Source of the DNA: Flavobacterium azizsancarii
Lineage (GTDB): Bacteria; Bacteroidota; Bacteroidia; Flavobacteriales; Flavobacteriaceae
Assembly (NCBI RefSeq): GCF_027980145.1
Contig: NZ_JAMZNK010000001.1
Location: forward strand, 186,001 to 250,000
Direction: 5' to 3'
Length of the DNA: 64,000 nucleotides
Positions 44,149-52,597 of the stretch are shown one piece after another. The notes beneath the pieces were generated by a model. The model was not told where the DNA came from, ran no database searches, and saw only the letters and a program-made list of their open reading frames with translations. The stretch's first letter is position 1. Every line of letters begins with the position of its first letter. Both the position numbers and the translations under genes were made by a program.

Positions 44149-46308
44149 ATGAAAAACGACATACTACATATTGTTTTTATTTTGGCTATCAATTTGGTGT
44201 CTTCACAGCAAAAGCAATATCCTTTTCAGGATCCTAAATTAGATACTGAAAAGCGTATTGATAATTTGTTATCGTTGATGACGCTTGATGAAAAAGTTCA
44301 GGCATTAAGCACGAACCCGTCGGTAAAAAGATTAGGCGTTTTAGGTACAGGTCATGTAGAAGGATTGCACGGTTTAGCACTTGGCGGACCGGGAGAATGG
44401 GGCGGAAAAAACAAACAACCCGTAACCACCACCACTTTTCCTCAGGCTTATGGTTTGGGAGAAACCTGGGATGTTGATTTGTTACAAAAAGTCGCGAATG
44501 TTGAAGGTTACGAAACCCGTTATGCATTTCAAAAATACCATCGCGGCGGTTTAGTCGTTCGTGCTCCAAATGCCGATATTGCAAGAGATCCGCGTTGGGG
44601 ACGTACCGAAGAAAGTTATGGAGAAGATGCTTTTTTTAACGGAACTATGACCGTTGCTTTTGTAAAAGGATTACAAGGAAATAATCCCAAATATTGGCAA
44701 ACGGCTTCATTAATGAAACACTTTTTGGCCAACAGCAACGAAGATGGCAGAACCTATACATCATCTGATTTTGATGAAAGACTTTGGCGAGAATATTATG
44801 CGTTGCCTTTTCAAATGGGCGTTGTCGAAGGAGGATCACGTGCTTACATGGCGGCATACAATAAAGTAAACGGAATCCCGGCAATGGTACATCCGATGTT
44901 GAAAAATATTACCCAAAAAGAATGGGGACAAAACGGAATCATTTGTACCGATGGAGGCGCATTCAAATTATTACTTTCAGATCATAAATATTACGCAGAC
45001 AAATATCTTGGCGCTGCGGCAGCCATAAAAGCGGGAATTAATCAATTTTTAGATGATTATACAGAAGGTATTTACGGAGCACTTTCGCATGGATATTTAA
45101 AAGAAAAAGATATTGACGACGTTATTCGTGGCGATTATCGCGTAATGATTCAATTGGGAATGTTAGACGTTTCAGATGAAAATCCTTATTCGAAAATTGG
45201 AACAGAGAAAGATACAATCGATCCCTGGAAAACTGAAGCACATAAAAAAATCGCTTTGGAAGCCACCCAAAAATCAATCGTTTTACTTAAAAATGATTCA
45301 GAATTATTGCCTTTACAAAAAGATAAATTAAAAACCATTGCCGTAATCGGACTTCATGCAGACGAAGTATTGTTGGATTGGTACAGTGGAACTCCACCTT
45401 ATACCATTTCTCCTTTACAGGGGATTAAAAATAAACTGGGAAACAATGTTGAAATTCTTTACGCTAAAAACAATATTGATGGCAAAGCAGTTTCAATAGC
45501 AAAAAAAGCAGATGTTGTCATTGTGATTGTTGGGAATCATCCGGTTTGTAACGCAGGTTGGGCAGATTGTCCCGTTCCGAGTGAAGGCAAAGAAGCTGTC
45601 GATCGTCAATCCTTGACATTAGAACATGAAGATTTAATTAAACTCGTGTATCAGGCGAATCCCAAAACGGTTGTAGCCTTGATTAGCAGTTTTCCGTATG
45701 CGATAAACTGGACACAAGAACACGTTCCGGCAATTGTGCACATGACGCAAAACAGTCAGGAAACAGGAACGGCTTTGGCCGATGTTTTATTTGGAGATTA
45801 TAATCCTGGCGGACGACTGACACAGACTTGGGTGGCAGCCATTACAGATTTATCTGAATTATTAGATTATAATATCAGAAATGGCAGAACCTATATGTAT
45901 TTCAAAGGAAAACCTTTATATGCTTTCGGTCACGGATTGAGTTATACCACTTTCAAATACAATTCTATTGAAACCAATTCAGAAACTATTGCTAAAAATG
46001 GTGAAGTAAAAGTAATTGTTTCGATCACTAATACTGGAAATAAAGATGGAGACGAAGTAATTCAGCTATACGTAAAGCAATTAAATTCAAAAGTAGAACG
46101 TCCTGAAAAAGAGTTAAAAGCATTTCAGAGAGTTTTCTTTAAAGCCGGAGAAACTAAGAATGTTTTTTTAACTTTAAAAGCTAAAGATTTAGAATATTGG
46201 AATACCGGAAAACAACAATTTGAATTAGAAAATAATGTAATTGAAATTCAGGTTGGAAGTGCTTCAGATGCCATTCTTCTAAACAAAAAAATAACTATCA
46301 AAAACTAA
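44149..46308 (+). CDS. GH3 family glycosidase, first copy
   Basis: A 719-residue secreted GH3 enzyme with an N-terminal signal region. The (beta/alpha)8 domain carries DPRWGRTEESYGEDAFF near residue 147 and the nucleophile Asp268 in GIICTDGGAF. An alpha/beta sandwich domain then contains KSIVLLKND near residue 376, and a C-terminal fibronectin-III-like domain has YAFGHGLSYTTF near 590. The CTDGGA nucleophile motif differs from the SDW of the next gene. This suggests a different specificity, such as beta-xylosidase or another beta-glycosidase. The first residues are MKNDILHIVFILAINLVSS, a plausible signal peptide. Confidence 0.9.
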   Translation: MKNDILHIVFILAINLVSSQQKQYPFQDPKLDTEKRIDNLLSLMTLDEKVQALSTNPSVKRLGVLGTGHVEGLHGLALGGPGEWGGKNKQPVTTTTFPQAYGLGETWDVDLLQKVANVEGYETRYAFQKYHRGGLVVRAPNADIARDPRWGRTEESYGEDAFFNGTMTVAFVKGLQGNNPKYWQTASLMKHFLANSNEDGRTYTSSDFDERLWREYYALPFQMGVVEGGSRAYMAAYNKVNGIPAMVHPMLKNITQKEWGQNGIICTDGGAFKLLLSDHKYYADKYLGAAAAIKAGINQFLDDYTEGIYGALSHGYLKEKDIDDVIRGDYRVMIQLGMLDVSDENPYSKIGTEKDTIDPWKTEAHKKIALEATQKSIVLLKNDSELLPLQKDKLKTIAVIGLHADEVLLDWYSGTPPYTISPLQGIKNKLGNNVEILYAKNNIDGKAVSIAKKADVVIVIVGNHPVCNAGWADCPVPSEGKEAVDRQSLTLEHEDLIKLVYQANPKTVVALISSFPYAINWTQEHVPAIVHMTQNSQETGTALADVLFGDYNPGGRLTQTWVAAITDLSELLDYNIRNGRTYMYFKGKPLYAFGHGLSYTTFKYNSIETNSETIAKNGEVKVIVSITNTGNKDGDEVIQLYVKQLNSKVERPEKELKAFQRVFFKAGETKNVFLTLKAKDLEYWNTGKQQFELENNVIEIQVGSASDAILLNKKITIKN

Positions 46309-46324
46309 AAAAAAAGTACTAAGC

Positions 46325-48565
46325 ATGAAAAACAAAATCATATACCTATCAGCGGCGTTGGCTTTTGCAGTATTTACTTCTTGTAAAAATGATGCAAAAA
46401 GTGAATCAGGTTCTGATTCAGGAGAACCAAAAGAATACAAAGGCAAAGAAATAGGATCAGAACACGATGCCGAAATAGATAAATTAGTGTCTCAAATGAC
46501 ATTGGAGGAAAAAATCGGAATGCTGCACGGTAACAGCATGTTTACTTCCGGCGGTGTAAAACGTTTGGGAATTCCCGAACTTAAAATGGCCGACGGACCT
46601 TTAGGGGTTCGTGAAGAAATTTCTCGTGACAACTGGGCTCCGGCAGGATTAACAAATGACTTTGCAACGTATTATCCGGCAGGTGGAGGACTAGCTGCAA
46701 CATGGAATGCTGAAATGGCGTATACTTTCGGAAACAGCCTTGGACAGGAAATGCGTGCAAGAGACAAAGACATGTTACTTTCGCCGGCGATTAATATCGT
46801 AAGAACACCGCTTGGAGGAAGAACTTACGAATATATGTCTGAAGATCCGTTTTTGAACAAAAAAATTGCAGTGCCTTTGATCGTTGGTTTACAGGATAAT
46901 GATGTTATGGCTTGCGTAAAACACTTTGCCGCAAACAATCAGGAAACCAATCGTGATTTTGTCGACGTACAAATTGACGAGCGTACGCTTCGTGAAATTT
47001 ACCTTCCGGCATTCGAAGCTTCTATAAAAGAGGCTCATGCGTATAGTGTAATGGGCGCTTACAACAAATTTAGAGGAGAATATTTATGTGAAAACGATTA
47101 TATGCTGAACAAAATCCTTCGTGACGAATGGGGATTTAAAGGCGTTGTAGTTTCAGATTGGGCTGCGGTTCACTCTACAGTAAAATCTTTAAAAAGCGGA
47201 TTAGATATTGAAATGGGAACTCCAAAACCTTTCAATGAATTTTTTCTTGCCGATAAATTAATCGCTGCCGCAAAAAACAAAGAGATTTCAGAAGCAGAAA
47301 TTGACATTCACGTAAAAAGAATCCTGCGCACTTTATTTCAGGTAAAAGCAATGGGCGGAAAAGACCGTGCAAAAGGTAGCATCGCAACCGAAGCACATTA
47401 TCAGGATGCTTATAAAATCGCTGCAGAAGATATCGTTTTACTGAAAAATGAGAATAACGCATTGCCATTAAAACTAGATGGAGTAAAATCTATTGCCGTA
47501 ATTGGAAACAATGCAACAAAGAAAAACGCTCTGGGCGGATTTGGTGCAGGAGTAAAAACCAAAAGAGAAGTTACACCGCTTGAAGGTTTAAAAAATAGAT
47601 TGCCATCTTCAATTACAATCAATTATGCCGAAGGATATTTAGAGCGTTATGATGAAAAAAACAAAGGAAATTTAGGAAATATTACTTCAAATGGTCCTGT
47701 AACAATTGATCACTTAGATCCTGCTAAATTACAAGAAGCCATAGAAACAGCTAAAAAATCAGATGTTGCAATTATTTTTGCAGGTTCAAATCGTGATTAC
47801 GAAACAGAAGCTTCAGATCGTAGAACTTTAAAATTACCATTCGGACAAGAAGAATTAATACAGAAAGTATTGGCCGTTAACCCAAGAACTATTGTAGTTA
47901 TGGTTGCCGGAGCGCCTTTTGATATTGATGCTGTCAGCAAAAAAACTTCAGCTCTGGTGTGGAGTTGGTTCAATGGTTCTGAAGGAGGAAACGCTTTAGC
48001 CGATGTAATTTTAGGAAAAGTAAACCCGTCAGGAAAATTACCATGGACAATGCCGAAACAAATTATGGATTCTCCTGCGCATGCTACAAACAGTTTCCCC
48101 GGAGGAAAAACAGTAAGTTATGCGGAAGGAATTTTGGTAGGATACCGTTGGTTTGATACTAAAAACATCGCGCCATTATATCCTTTTGGATTTGGATTGT
48201 CGTACACCACTTTTGCTTTCGATAATGCAAAAACAGACAAAACTTCTTATGCAGAAAATGAAACAATCACTGTTTCTGTAGCCGTAAAAAACACAGGAAA
48301 AGTAGACGGTAAAGAAGTAGTGCAATTGTATACTTCAAAATCTGATTCGAAAATTACACGTGCTGCACAAGAATTAAAAGGTTTCCAAAAAGTATTGGTA
48401 AAATCAGGAAGTTCAAACACCGTAGCCATAAAAGTTCCCGTAAAAGAATTGGCTTATTACGATGTTGCCACTAAAAAATGGACTGTTGAACCAGGAAAAT
48501 ACACTTTGAAATTAGGAAACTCTTCAAGAGATATCAAGAAAGAAGTTGTTATAACAATTAAATAA
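46325..48565 (+). CDS. GH3 family beta-glucosidase (BglX-like), second copy
   Basis: A 746-residue lipoprotein (AVFTSC, Cys near residue 20). The GH3 domains are complete: KMADGPLGVREE near residue 88, a KHFAANNQETNR motif near 200, nucleophile Asp278 in VVVSDWAAVH, the second domain with EDIVLLKNENNALPL near 370, and a fibronectin-III-like C-terminus (YPFGFGLSYTTF). The SDW motif is typical of beta-glucosidases, which fits release of glucose from the de-branched cello-oligosaccharide backbone. It is 16 bp after the other GH3 gene, and a terminator follows. Confidence 0.92.
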   Translation: MKNKIIYLSAALAFAVFTSCKNDAKSESGSDSGEPKEYKGKEIGSEHDAEIDKLVSQMTLEEKIGMLHGNSMFTSGGVKRLGIPELKMADGPLGVREEISRDNWAPAGLTNDFATYYPAGGGLAATWNAEMAYTFGNSLGQEMRARDKDMLLSPAINIVRTPLGGRTYEYMSEDPFLNKKIAVPLIVGLQDNDVMACVKHFAANNQETNRDFVDVQIDERTLREIYLPAFEASIKEAHAYSVMGAYNKFRGEYLCENDYMLNKILRDEWGFKGVVVSDWAAVHSTVKSLKSGLDIEMGTPKPFNEFFLADKLIAAAKNKEISEAEIDIHVKRILRTLFQVKAMGGKDRAKGSIATEAHYQDAYKIAAEDIVLLKNENNALPLKLDGVKSIAVIGNNATKKNALGGFGAGVKTKREVTPLEGLKNRLPSSITINYAEGYLERYDEKNKGNLGNITSNGPVTIDHLDPAKLQEAIETAKKSDVAIIFAGSNRDYETEASDRRTLKLPFGQEELIQKVLAVNPRTIVVMVAGAPFDIDAVSKKTSALVWSWFNGSEGGNALADVILGKVNPSGKLPWTMPKQIMDSPAHATNSFPGGKTVSYAEGILVGYRWFDTKNIAPLYPFGFGLSYTTFAFDNAKTDKTSYAENETITVSVAVKNTGKVDGKEVVQLYTSKSDSKITRAAQELKGFQKVLVKSGSSNTVAIKVPVKELAYYDVATKKWTVEPGKYTLKLGNSSRDIKKEVVITIK

Positions 48566-48578
48566 TACTTTGAAACAT

Positions 48579-48616
48579 TAATGCTCTTTGATTTTTATTA
48601 AAGAGCATTATTTTAA
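48579..48616 (+). terminator. Terminator after the second GH3 gene
   Basis: The stem TAATGCTCTTT / AAAGAGCATTA has a short T-rich loop and is followed by TTTT. It suggests the GH5 gene starts a new transcript or depends on read-through. Confidence 0.75.
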
Positions 48617-48674
48617 TAAATAAAAATGAAGTCGCGTGAATAAAACTTAGAACTAACTATCAAAACCAAACCAA

Positions 48675-50186
48675 ATGAAAAACACAATTAAGAGTTACCT
48701 GTTTAGTGCCATTTTATGTTTGTCTTTTCTTACGATCTGGGCATGTAGTTCAGATAAAGACATAACCAATCCAACACCAGCAGAAAAAACACTAACAGCA
48801 GATACCAATAAAATTGATTTTTTAGGCAAAGGAAACGATGCGATTGTAAAAATCAATACGAATGTACAGACATGGACAATTGCCAGTTCTAATACCAACT
48901 GGATACAATTAAGCCAGACATCAGGAGTTACAGGAACGGTTATCGTTAAAATAACGGCTTTAGAAAATACAACTGCCGAAGCAAGAACAGCAACTCTAAC
49001 TTTAAGTTCATCTGAAGCGCCGTCAGTTCAAATTTCAATTTCACAGGCAGGAGGAACTGTTAATACAGGTTTATACCCAAGTTACAATACAAACCCTCTT
49101 GCGGCTGATGCTTCAGCAATGAGCAGTACCGCAGTTCAATTGGCAGCAAAAATAAAATTAGGCTGGAATATTGGCAACACTTTAGAAGCGACAAACGGAG
49201 AAACTGCTTGGGGAAATCCAAAAGTAACCAAAGCATTAATCGATGCAGTTAAAGCAAGTGGTTTCAATGCCGTTAGAATTCCATGTTCTTGGAATCAATA
49301 TCTGGCCAATACAGCAACAGCTCAAATCAGAACCGAATGGTTAGACCGAGTGAAAGAAGTGGTACAATATTGCGTTGATAATAATATGTATGTTGTAGTA
49401 AACATTCACTGGGATGGTGGATGGTTAGAAAACAATATTACCGAAGCTAAAAAAGAAGAAAACAACGCCAAACAAAAAGCATTCTGGGAACAAATCGCAA
49501 CACATTTACGCGGATTCGACGAGCATTTACTTTTTGCAAGTGCAAATGAACCAGCGGTTGAAGATGCGGCACAAATGGCCGTTTTAACTTCGTACCATCA
49601 AACCTTTATTGATGCTGTTCGTTCAACAGGAGGAAAAAACGCATACAGAACTTTGGTAGTTCAGGGACCAACAACAGATATCGAAAAAACAAATAAACTA
49701 ATGCTGACTTTGCCAACTGATTCACAAGCAAATCGCATGATGGTCGAAGTTCATTATTATACACCATGGAATTTTGCGGGATTAACTAAAGATGAATCCT
49801 GGGGAAAAATGTTCTATTATTGGGGAACAGGTTATCACTCAGCAACAGATACAGATCGAAATGCAAGCTGGGGCGAAGAAGCAGATTTAGAGAAATATTT
49901 CAAATTAATGAAAACCCAATTTGTCGATAAAGGTATTCCTGTTTTGTTAGGAGAATTTGGCGCCATTCGTCGAACAACCTTAACTGGGGACGCTTTGACT
50001 TTGCATTTGGCTTCAAGAGCTTATTATTTAAAAACGGTGGTAAAAACAGCCAAAGCAAATGGATTATTACCTTTTTATTGGGATGAAGGAAGTCTTGGCG
50101 ACAATAGTTTCGGAATAATTAATCGATCTAATAATACTGTTTCGGACACTCAGGCAATGAATGCAATGATCGAAGGATTACAATAA
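48675..50186 (+). CDS. BACON-domain GH5 endo-beta-1,4-glucanase, probable endo-xyloglucanase
   Basis: A 503-residue lipoprotein (TIWACSS, Cys near residue 24). A BACON-type beta domain (about 38-127: NTNWIQLSQTSGVTGTVIVK, SSSEAPSVQISISQAGG) is followed by a GH5 catalytic barrel (about 150-500). The latter has KLGWNIGNTLEA, NAVRIPCSWNQYL, acid/base Glu292 in SANEPAVED and nucleophile Glu427 in LLGEFGAIRR. The GWNIGNTLEA start resembles subfamily GH5_4, and BACON-GH5_4 is the architecture of the surface endo-xyloglucanase of the Bacteroides ovatus xyloglucan locus. It should make the initial backbone cuts at the cell surface. Confidence 0.92.
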   Translation: MKNTIKSYLFSAILCLSFLTIWACSSDKDITNPTPAEKTLTADTNKIDFLGKGNDAIVKINTNVQTWTIASSNTNWIQLSQTSGVTGTVIVKITALENTTAEARTATLTLSSSEAPSVQISISQAGGTVNTGLYPSYNTNPLAADASAMSSTAVQLAAKIKLGWNIGNTLEATNGETAWGNPKVTKALIDAVKASGFNAVRIPCSWNQYLANTATAQIRTEWLDRVKEVVQYCVDNNMYVVVNIHWDGGWLENNITEAKKEENNAKQKAFWEQIATHLRGFDEHLLFASANEPAVEDAAQMAVLTSYHQTFIDAVRSTGGKNAYRTLVVQGPTTDIEKTNKLMLTLPTDSQANRMMVEVHYYTPWNFAGLTKDESWGKMFYYWGTGYHSATDTDRNASWGEEADLEKYFKLMKTQFVDKGIPVLLGEFGAIRRTTLTGDALTLHLASRAYYLKTVVKTAKANGLLPFYWDEGSLGDNSFGIINRSNNTVSDTQAMNAMIEGLQ

Positions 50187-50199
50187 AATAGAAATTCAC

Positions 50200-50271
50200 C
50201 ATATAAGTGATATAAGTAAACATGAGTTCAGCCTATGAGTAAAACTTAAATTATCTTATATCACTTATATG
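50200..50271. repeat. Inverted repeat between the GH5 and esterase genes
   Basis: Perfect 17-bp arms CATATAAGTGATATAAG at 50200-50216 and its complement at 50255-50271 are separated by 38 bp. There is no T-run, so the role could be mRNA structure or a repeat remnant. Confidence 0.7.
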
Positions 50272-50290
50272 ATTTAAAACAATAAAGACA

Positions 50291-52240
50291 ATGAAGAAAA
50301 GCATAATCTTTCTTTTTATAATGTGCAATATCTTGGTAAATGCCAATGTTAGAATGCCTATATTATTTTCTGACGGAATGGTTTTGCAGCGCAACAAAGA
50401 AATTCCGGTTTGGGGTTGGGCAGAACCAAATGAAAAAGTGGAAGTGCATTTCAATAAACAAACCAAAACTGTCCAAGCCGATAAAAACGGTAAATGGATA
50501 ATTAAACTTTCTGCTGAAAAAGCGGGTGGGCCTTTTGAGTTATCCATTACAGGAAAAAATAAAATCGTAATCAAAGATGTTTTAGTCGGTGAAGTCTGGA
50601 TTTGCAGCGGACAATCTAACATGGAATTTCAGATGTACAAAACCATGAACGCTGATAAAGAAATGGCAGATTCCAATTATCCTATGATTCGGCATTTTGG
50701 CGTTGCTCAGGATTTAAGCGGAACACCAAAAGAAGATTTAAAAGCCGGAAAATGGCTGGTCGCTAACAAAGACAATATCCGTGATTTTACAGCCGCAGGA
50801 TTTTTCTTCGCCAAGAAATTATATGCAGAACTAAAAATCCCAATCGGAATCATAAATACTTCCTGGGGCGGTACGAATGTCGAAACCTGGACAAGTCACG
50901 AAGCTTTCGAAAAAAGTAATGATTTCCAAGCCATGATTGCCGATGTTCCGCAAGTAGATATGGATGCCGTTTTTGAAGTGTATAAAAAATCGGTTCTTGA
51001 TAATGTGAAAAAAGTTCAGGGTTTTGATGTTTCCATGGAAAATGAAAATCAATTCAAAGAATTCAGTTTCGATGATAAAAATTGGCCGGAAATAAAAGTA
51101 CCATCGTTATGGGAAAACCAGCAAATAGGCAATGTCGATGGTGTAGTTTGGATGCGAAAAACAATCATTTTATCCGCTGAACAAGCCAAATCCGAAGCCA
51201 TTTTACATTTATCAAAAGTCGACGATGAAGATATTACTTATGTAAACGGTGTTGAAGTAGGGACGAATAAAATCTGGGAAGCATTAAGAATTTATAAAAT
51301 TCCGGCAGGAACTTTAAAAGAAGGTAAAAACATAATTGCCGTAAGAATCGCAGATTATTCTGGCGGCGGCGGAATCTACGGCGATCCTGCCGATCTTAAA
51401 ATTCAGTTCAAAGACACTAATATCTCGCTTGAAGGACTTTGGAAATTCAATGTTGTGGATGTAAAAATCGCAGTTTCACCAAACAGTTATCCGTCATTAT
51501 TATACAATGCGATGGTAAATCCGTTAATTCCGTATGCTTTTCAGGGCGTTTTATGGTATCAGGGCGAAGCCAATGTTTGGCGAGCAAAGCAATACAAAAA
51601 ATCATTTCCGTTAATGATCAACGATTGGCGCACAAAATGGAATCAGGGTGATTTCCCTTTCTATTTTGTACAATTATCCACTTTTGATGAATTCAAAGGC
51701 AATAGTAAAGTCGGAAGTCGTTGGGCAGAACTTCGCGAAGCACAAGCCGAAACCCTAAAATTAAAAAACACCGGAATGGTTGTAACCACAGATATTGGTA
51801 ACGCAAAAGACATTCACCCTACAAATAAGCAAGACGTTGGTTTGCGTTTGGCGGCAATTGCTTTGAATAATGTTTACGGCAAAAAGCAAGTTTACAGCGG
51901 ACCAACTTTTAAGTCTCAGGAAATAAAAGGAAACGAAATAATCCTTACTTTCGACAATCTAGGAAGCGGATTATCAACTTCTGACAATTCAGAAAACATA
52001 AAAGGATTCGAAATCGCCGGAACCGACAAAGTTTTTCATTCCGCGAAAGTGATAATAAAAAACAACAAAGTCATCGTTTCAAGCGAAAACGTAAAAAATC
52101 CCGTAGCCGTTCATTACGGTTGGGCAGATGATGATACCGAAATCAATCTTTTCAACAAAGAAAAATTTCCCGCATCGCCATTCAGAACCGATAATTGGGA
52201 AATGATTACAGCAAACGCAATATATAAGGTGACTAAATAG
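50291..52240 (+). CDS. Sialate O-acetylesterase-like carbohydrate esterase
   Basis: A 649-residue exported protein (signal peptide to about residue 18). The SGNH-like catalytic domain has GEVWICSGQSNMEF (nucleophile Ser109) near the N-terminus and AKDIHPTNKQD (Asp507, His509) near the C-terminus. Between about residues 250 and 370 a GH2-like jelly-roll segment is inserted (FDDKNWPEIKVPSLWE, YVNGVEVG). The family removes O-acetyl groups from sugars. Sialic acid is not expected here, so acetylated galactose on xyloglucan side chains is a more likely substrate. It is 104 bp after the GH5 gene. Confidence 0.87.
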   Translation: MKKSIIFLFIMCNILVNANVRMPILFSDGMVLQRNKEIPVWGWAEPNEKVEVHFNKQTKTVQADKNGKWIIKLSAEKAGGPFELSITGKNKIVIKDVLVGEVWICSGQSNMEFQMYKTMNADKEMADSNYPMIRHFGVAQDLSGTPKEDLKAGKWLVANKDNIRDFTAAGFFFAKKLYAELKIPIGIINTSWGGTNVETWTSHEAFEKSNDFQAMIADVPQVDMDAVFEVYKKSVLDNVKKVQGFDVSMENENQFKEFSFDDKNWPEIKVPSLWENQQIGNVDGVVWMRKTIILSAEQAKSEAILHLSKVDDEDITYVNGVEVGTNKIWEALRIYKIPAGTLKEGKNIIAVRIADYSGGGGIYGDPADLKIQFKDTNISLEGLWKFNVVDVKIAVSPNSYPSLLYNAMVNPLIPYAFQGVLWYQGEANVWRAKQYKKSFPLMINDWRTKWNQGDFPFYFVQLSTFDEFKGNSKVGSRWAELREAQAETLKLKNTGMVVTTDIGNAKDIHPTNKQDVGLRLAAIALNNVYGKKQVYSGPTFKSQEIKGNEIILTFDNLGSGLSTSDNSENIKGFEIAGTDKVFHSAKVIIKNNKVIVSSENVKNPVAVHYGWADDDTEINLFNKEKFPASPFRTDNWEMITANAIYKVTK

Positions 52241-52597
52241 ATAATCTTGATTTCCTAACAGGTTTCCAGAACCTTTTAGATATATTATAGGTAATTCCAG
52301 AATGTTTATATTAGCGATAAAAATAATAATCAGATCGGGCTATCCGCGCTACTTCGGTAGCCAGATCCTCTCCCTCACGCGCGCATATTGGGGTTGCGTA
52401 TCCTAACAGGTTTCCAAAACCTGTTAGGTATAATTGTTAAAAGAAGCCAAAAATCAGAATATATAAAGCTGATTTTCCGATATCTTAACAGTTCTTTCAA
52501 CCTGTTAGGTATGATAATGTAATATTGGAGCGAATAATAATAATACCTAACAGGTTGAAAAAACCTGTTAGGATATCATAAACAAACAAAAGAATAC
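52241..52597. repeat. 357-bp gap filled with hairpin repeats and a GC-richer element
   Basis: AT-variant repeats lie at 52254-52280 (degenerate), 52402-52428 (intact), 52482-52510 (degenerate) and 52546-52572 (intact with a GAAA-type centre). At 52335-52390 there is a GC-richer block containing the perfect hairpin GCTACTTCGGTAGC at 52349-52362 with a UUCG-type loop. No ORF is supported. Confidence 0.8.

Noticed and set aside
50291..52240. Sialic acid metabolism
   Set aside because: No sialidase, sialic acid lyase or transporter is present; all neighbours act on plant beta-glucan side chains.
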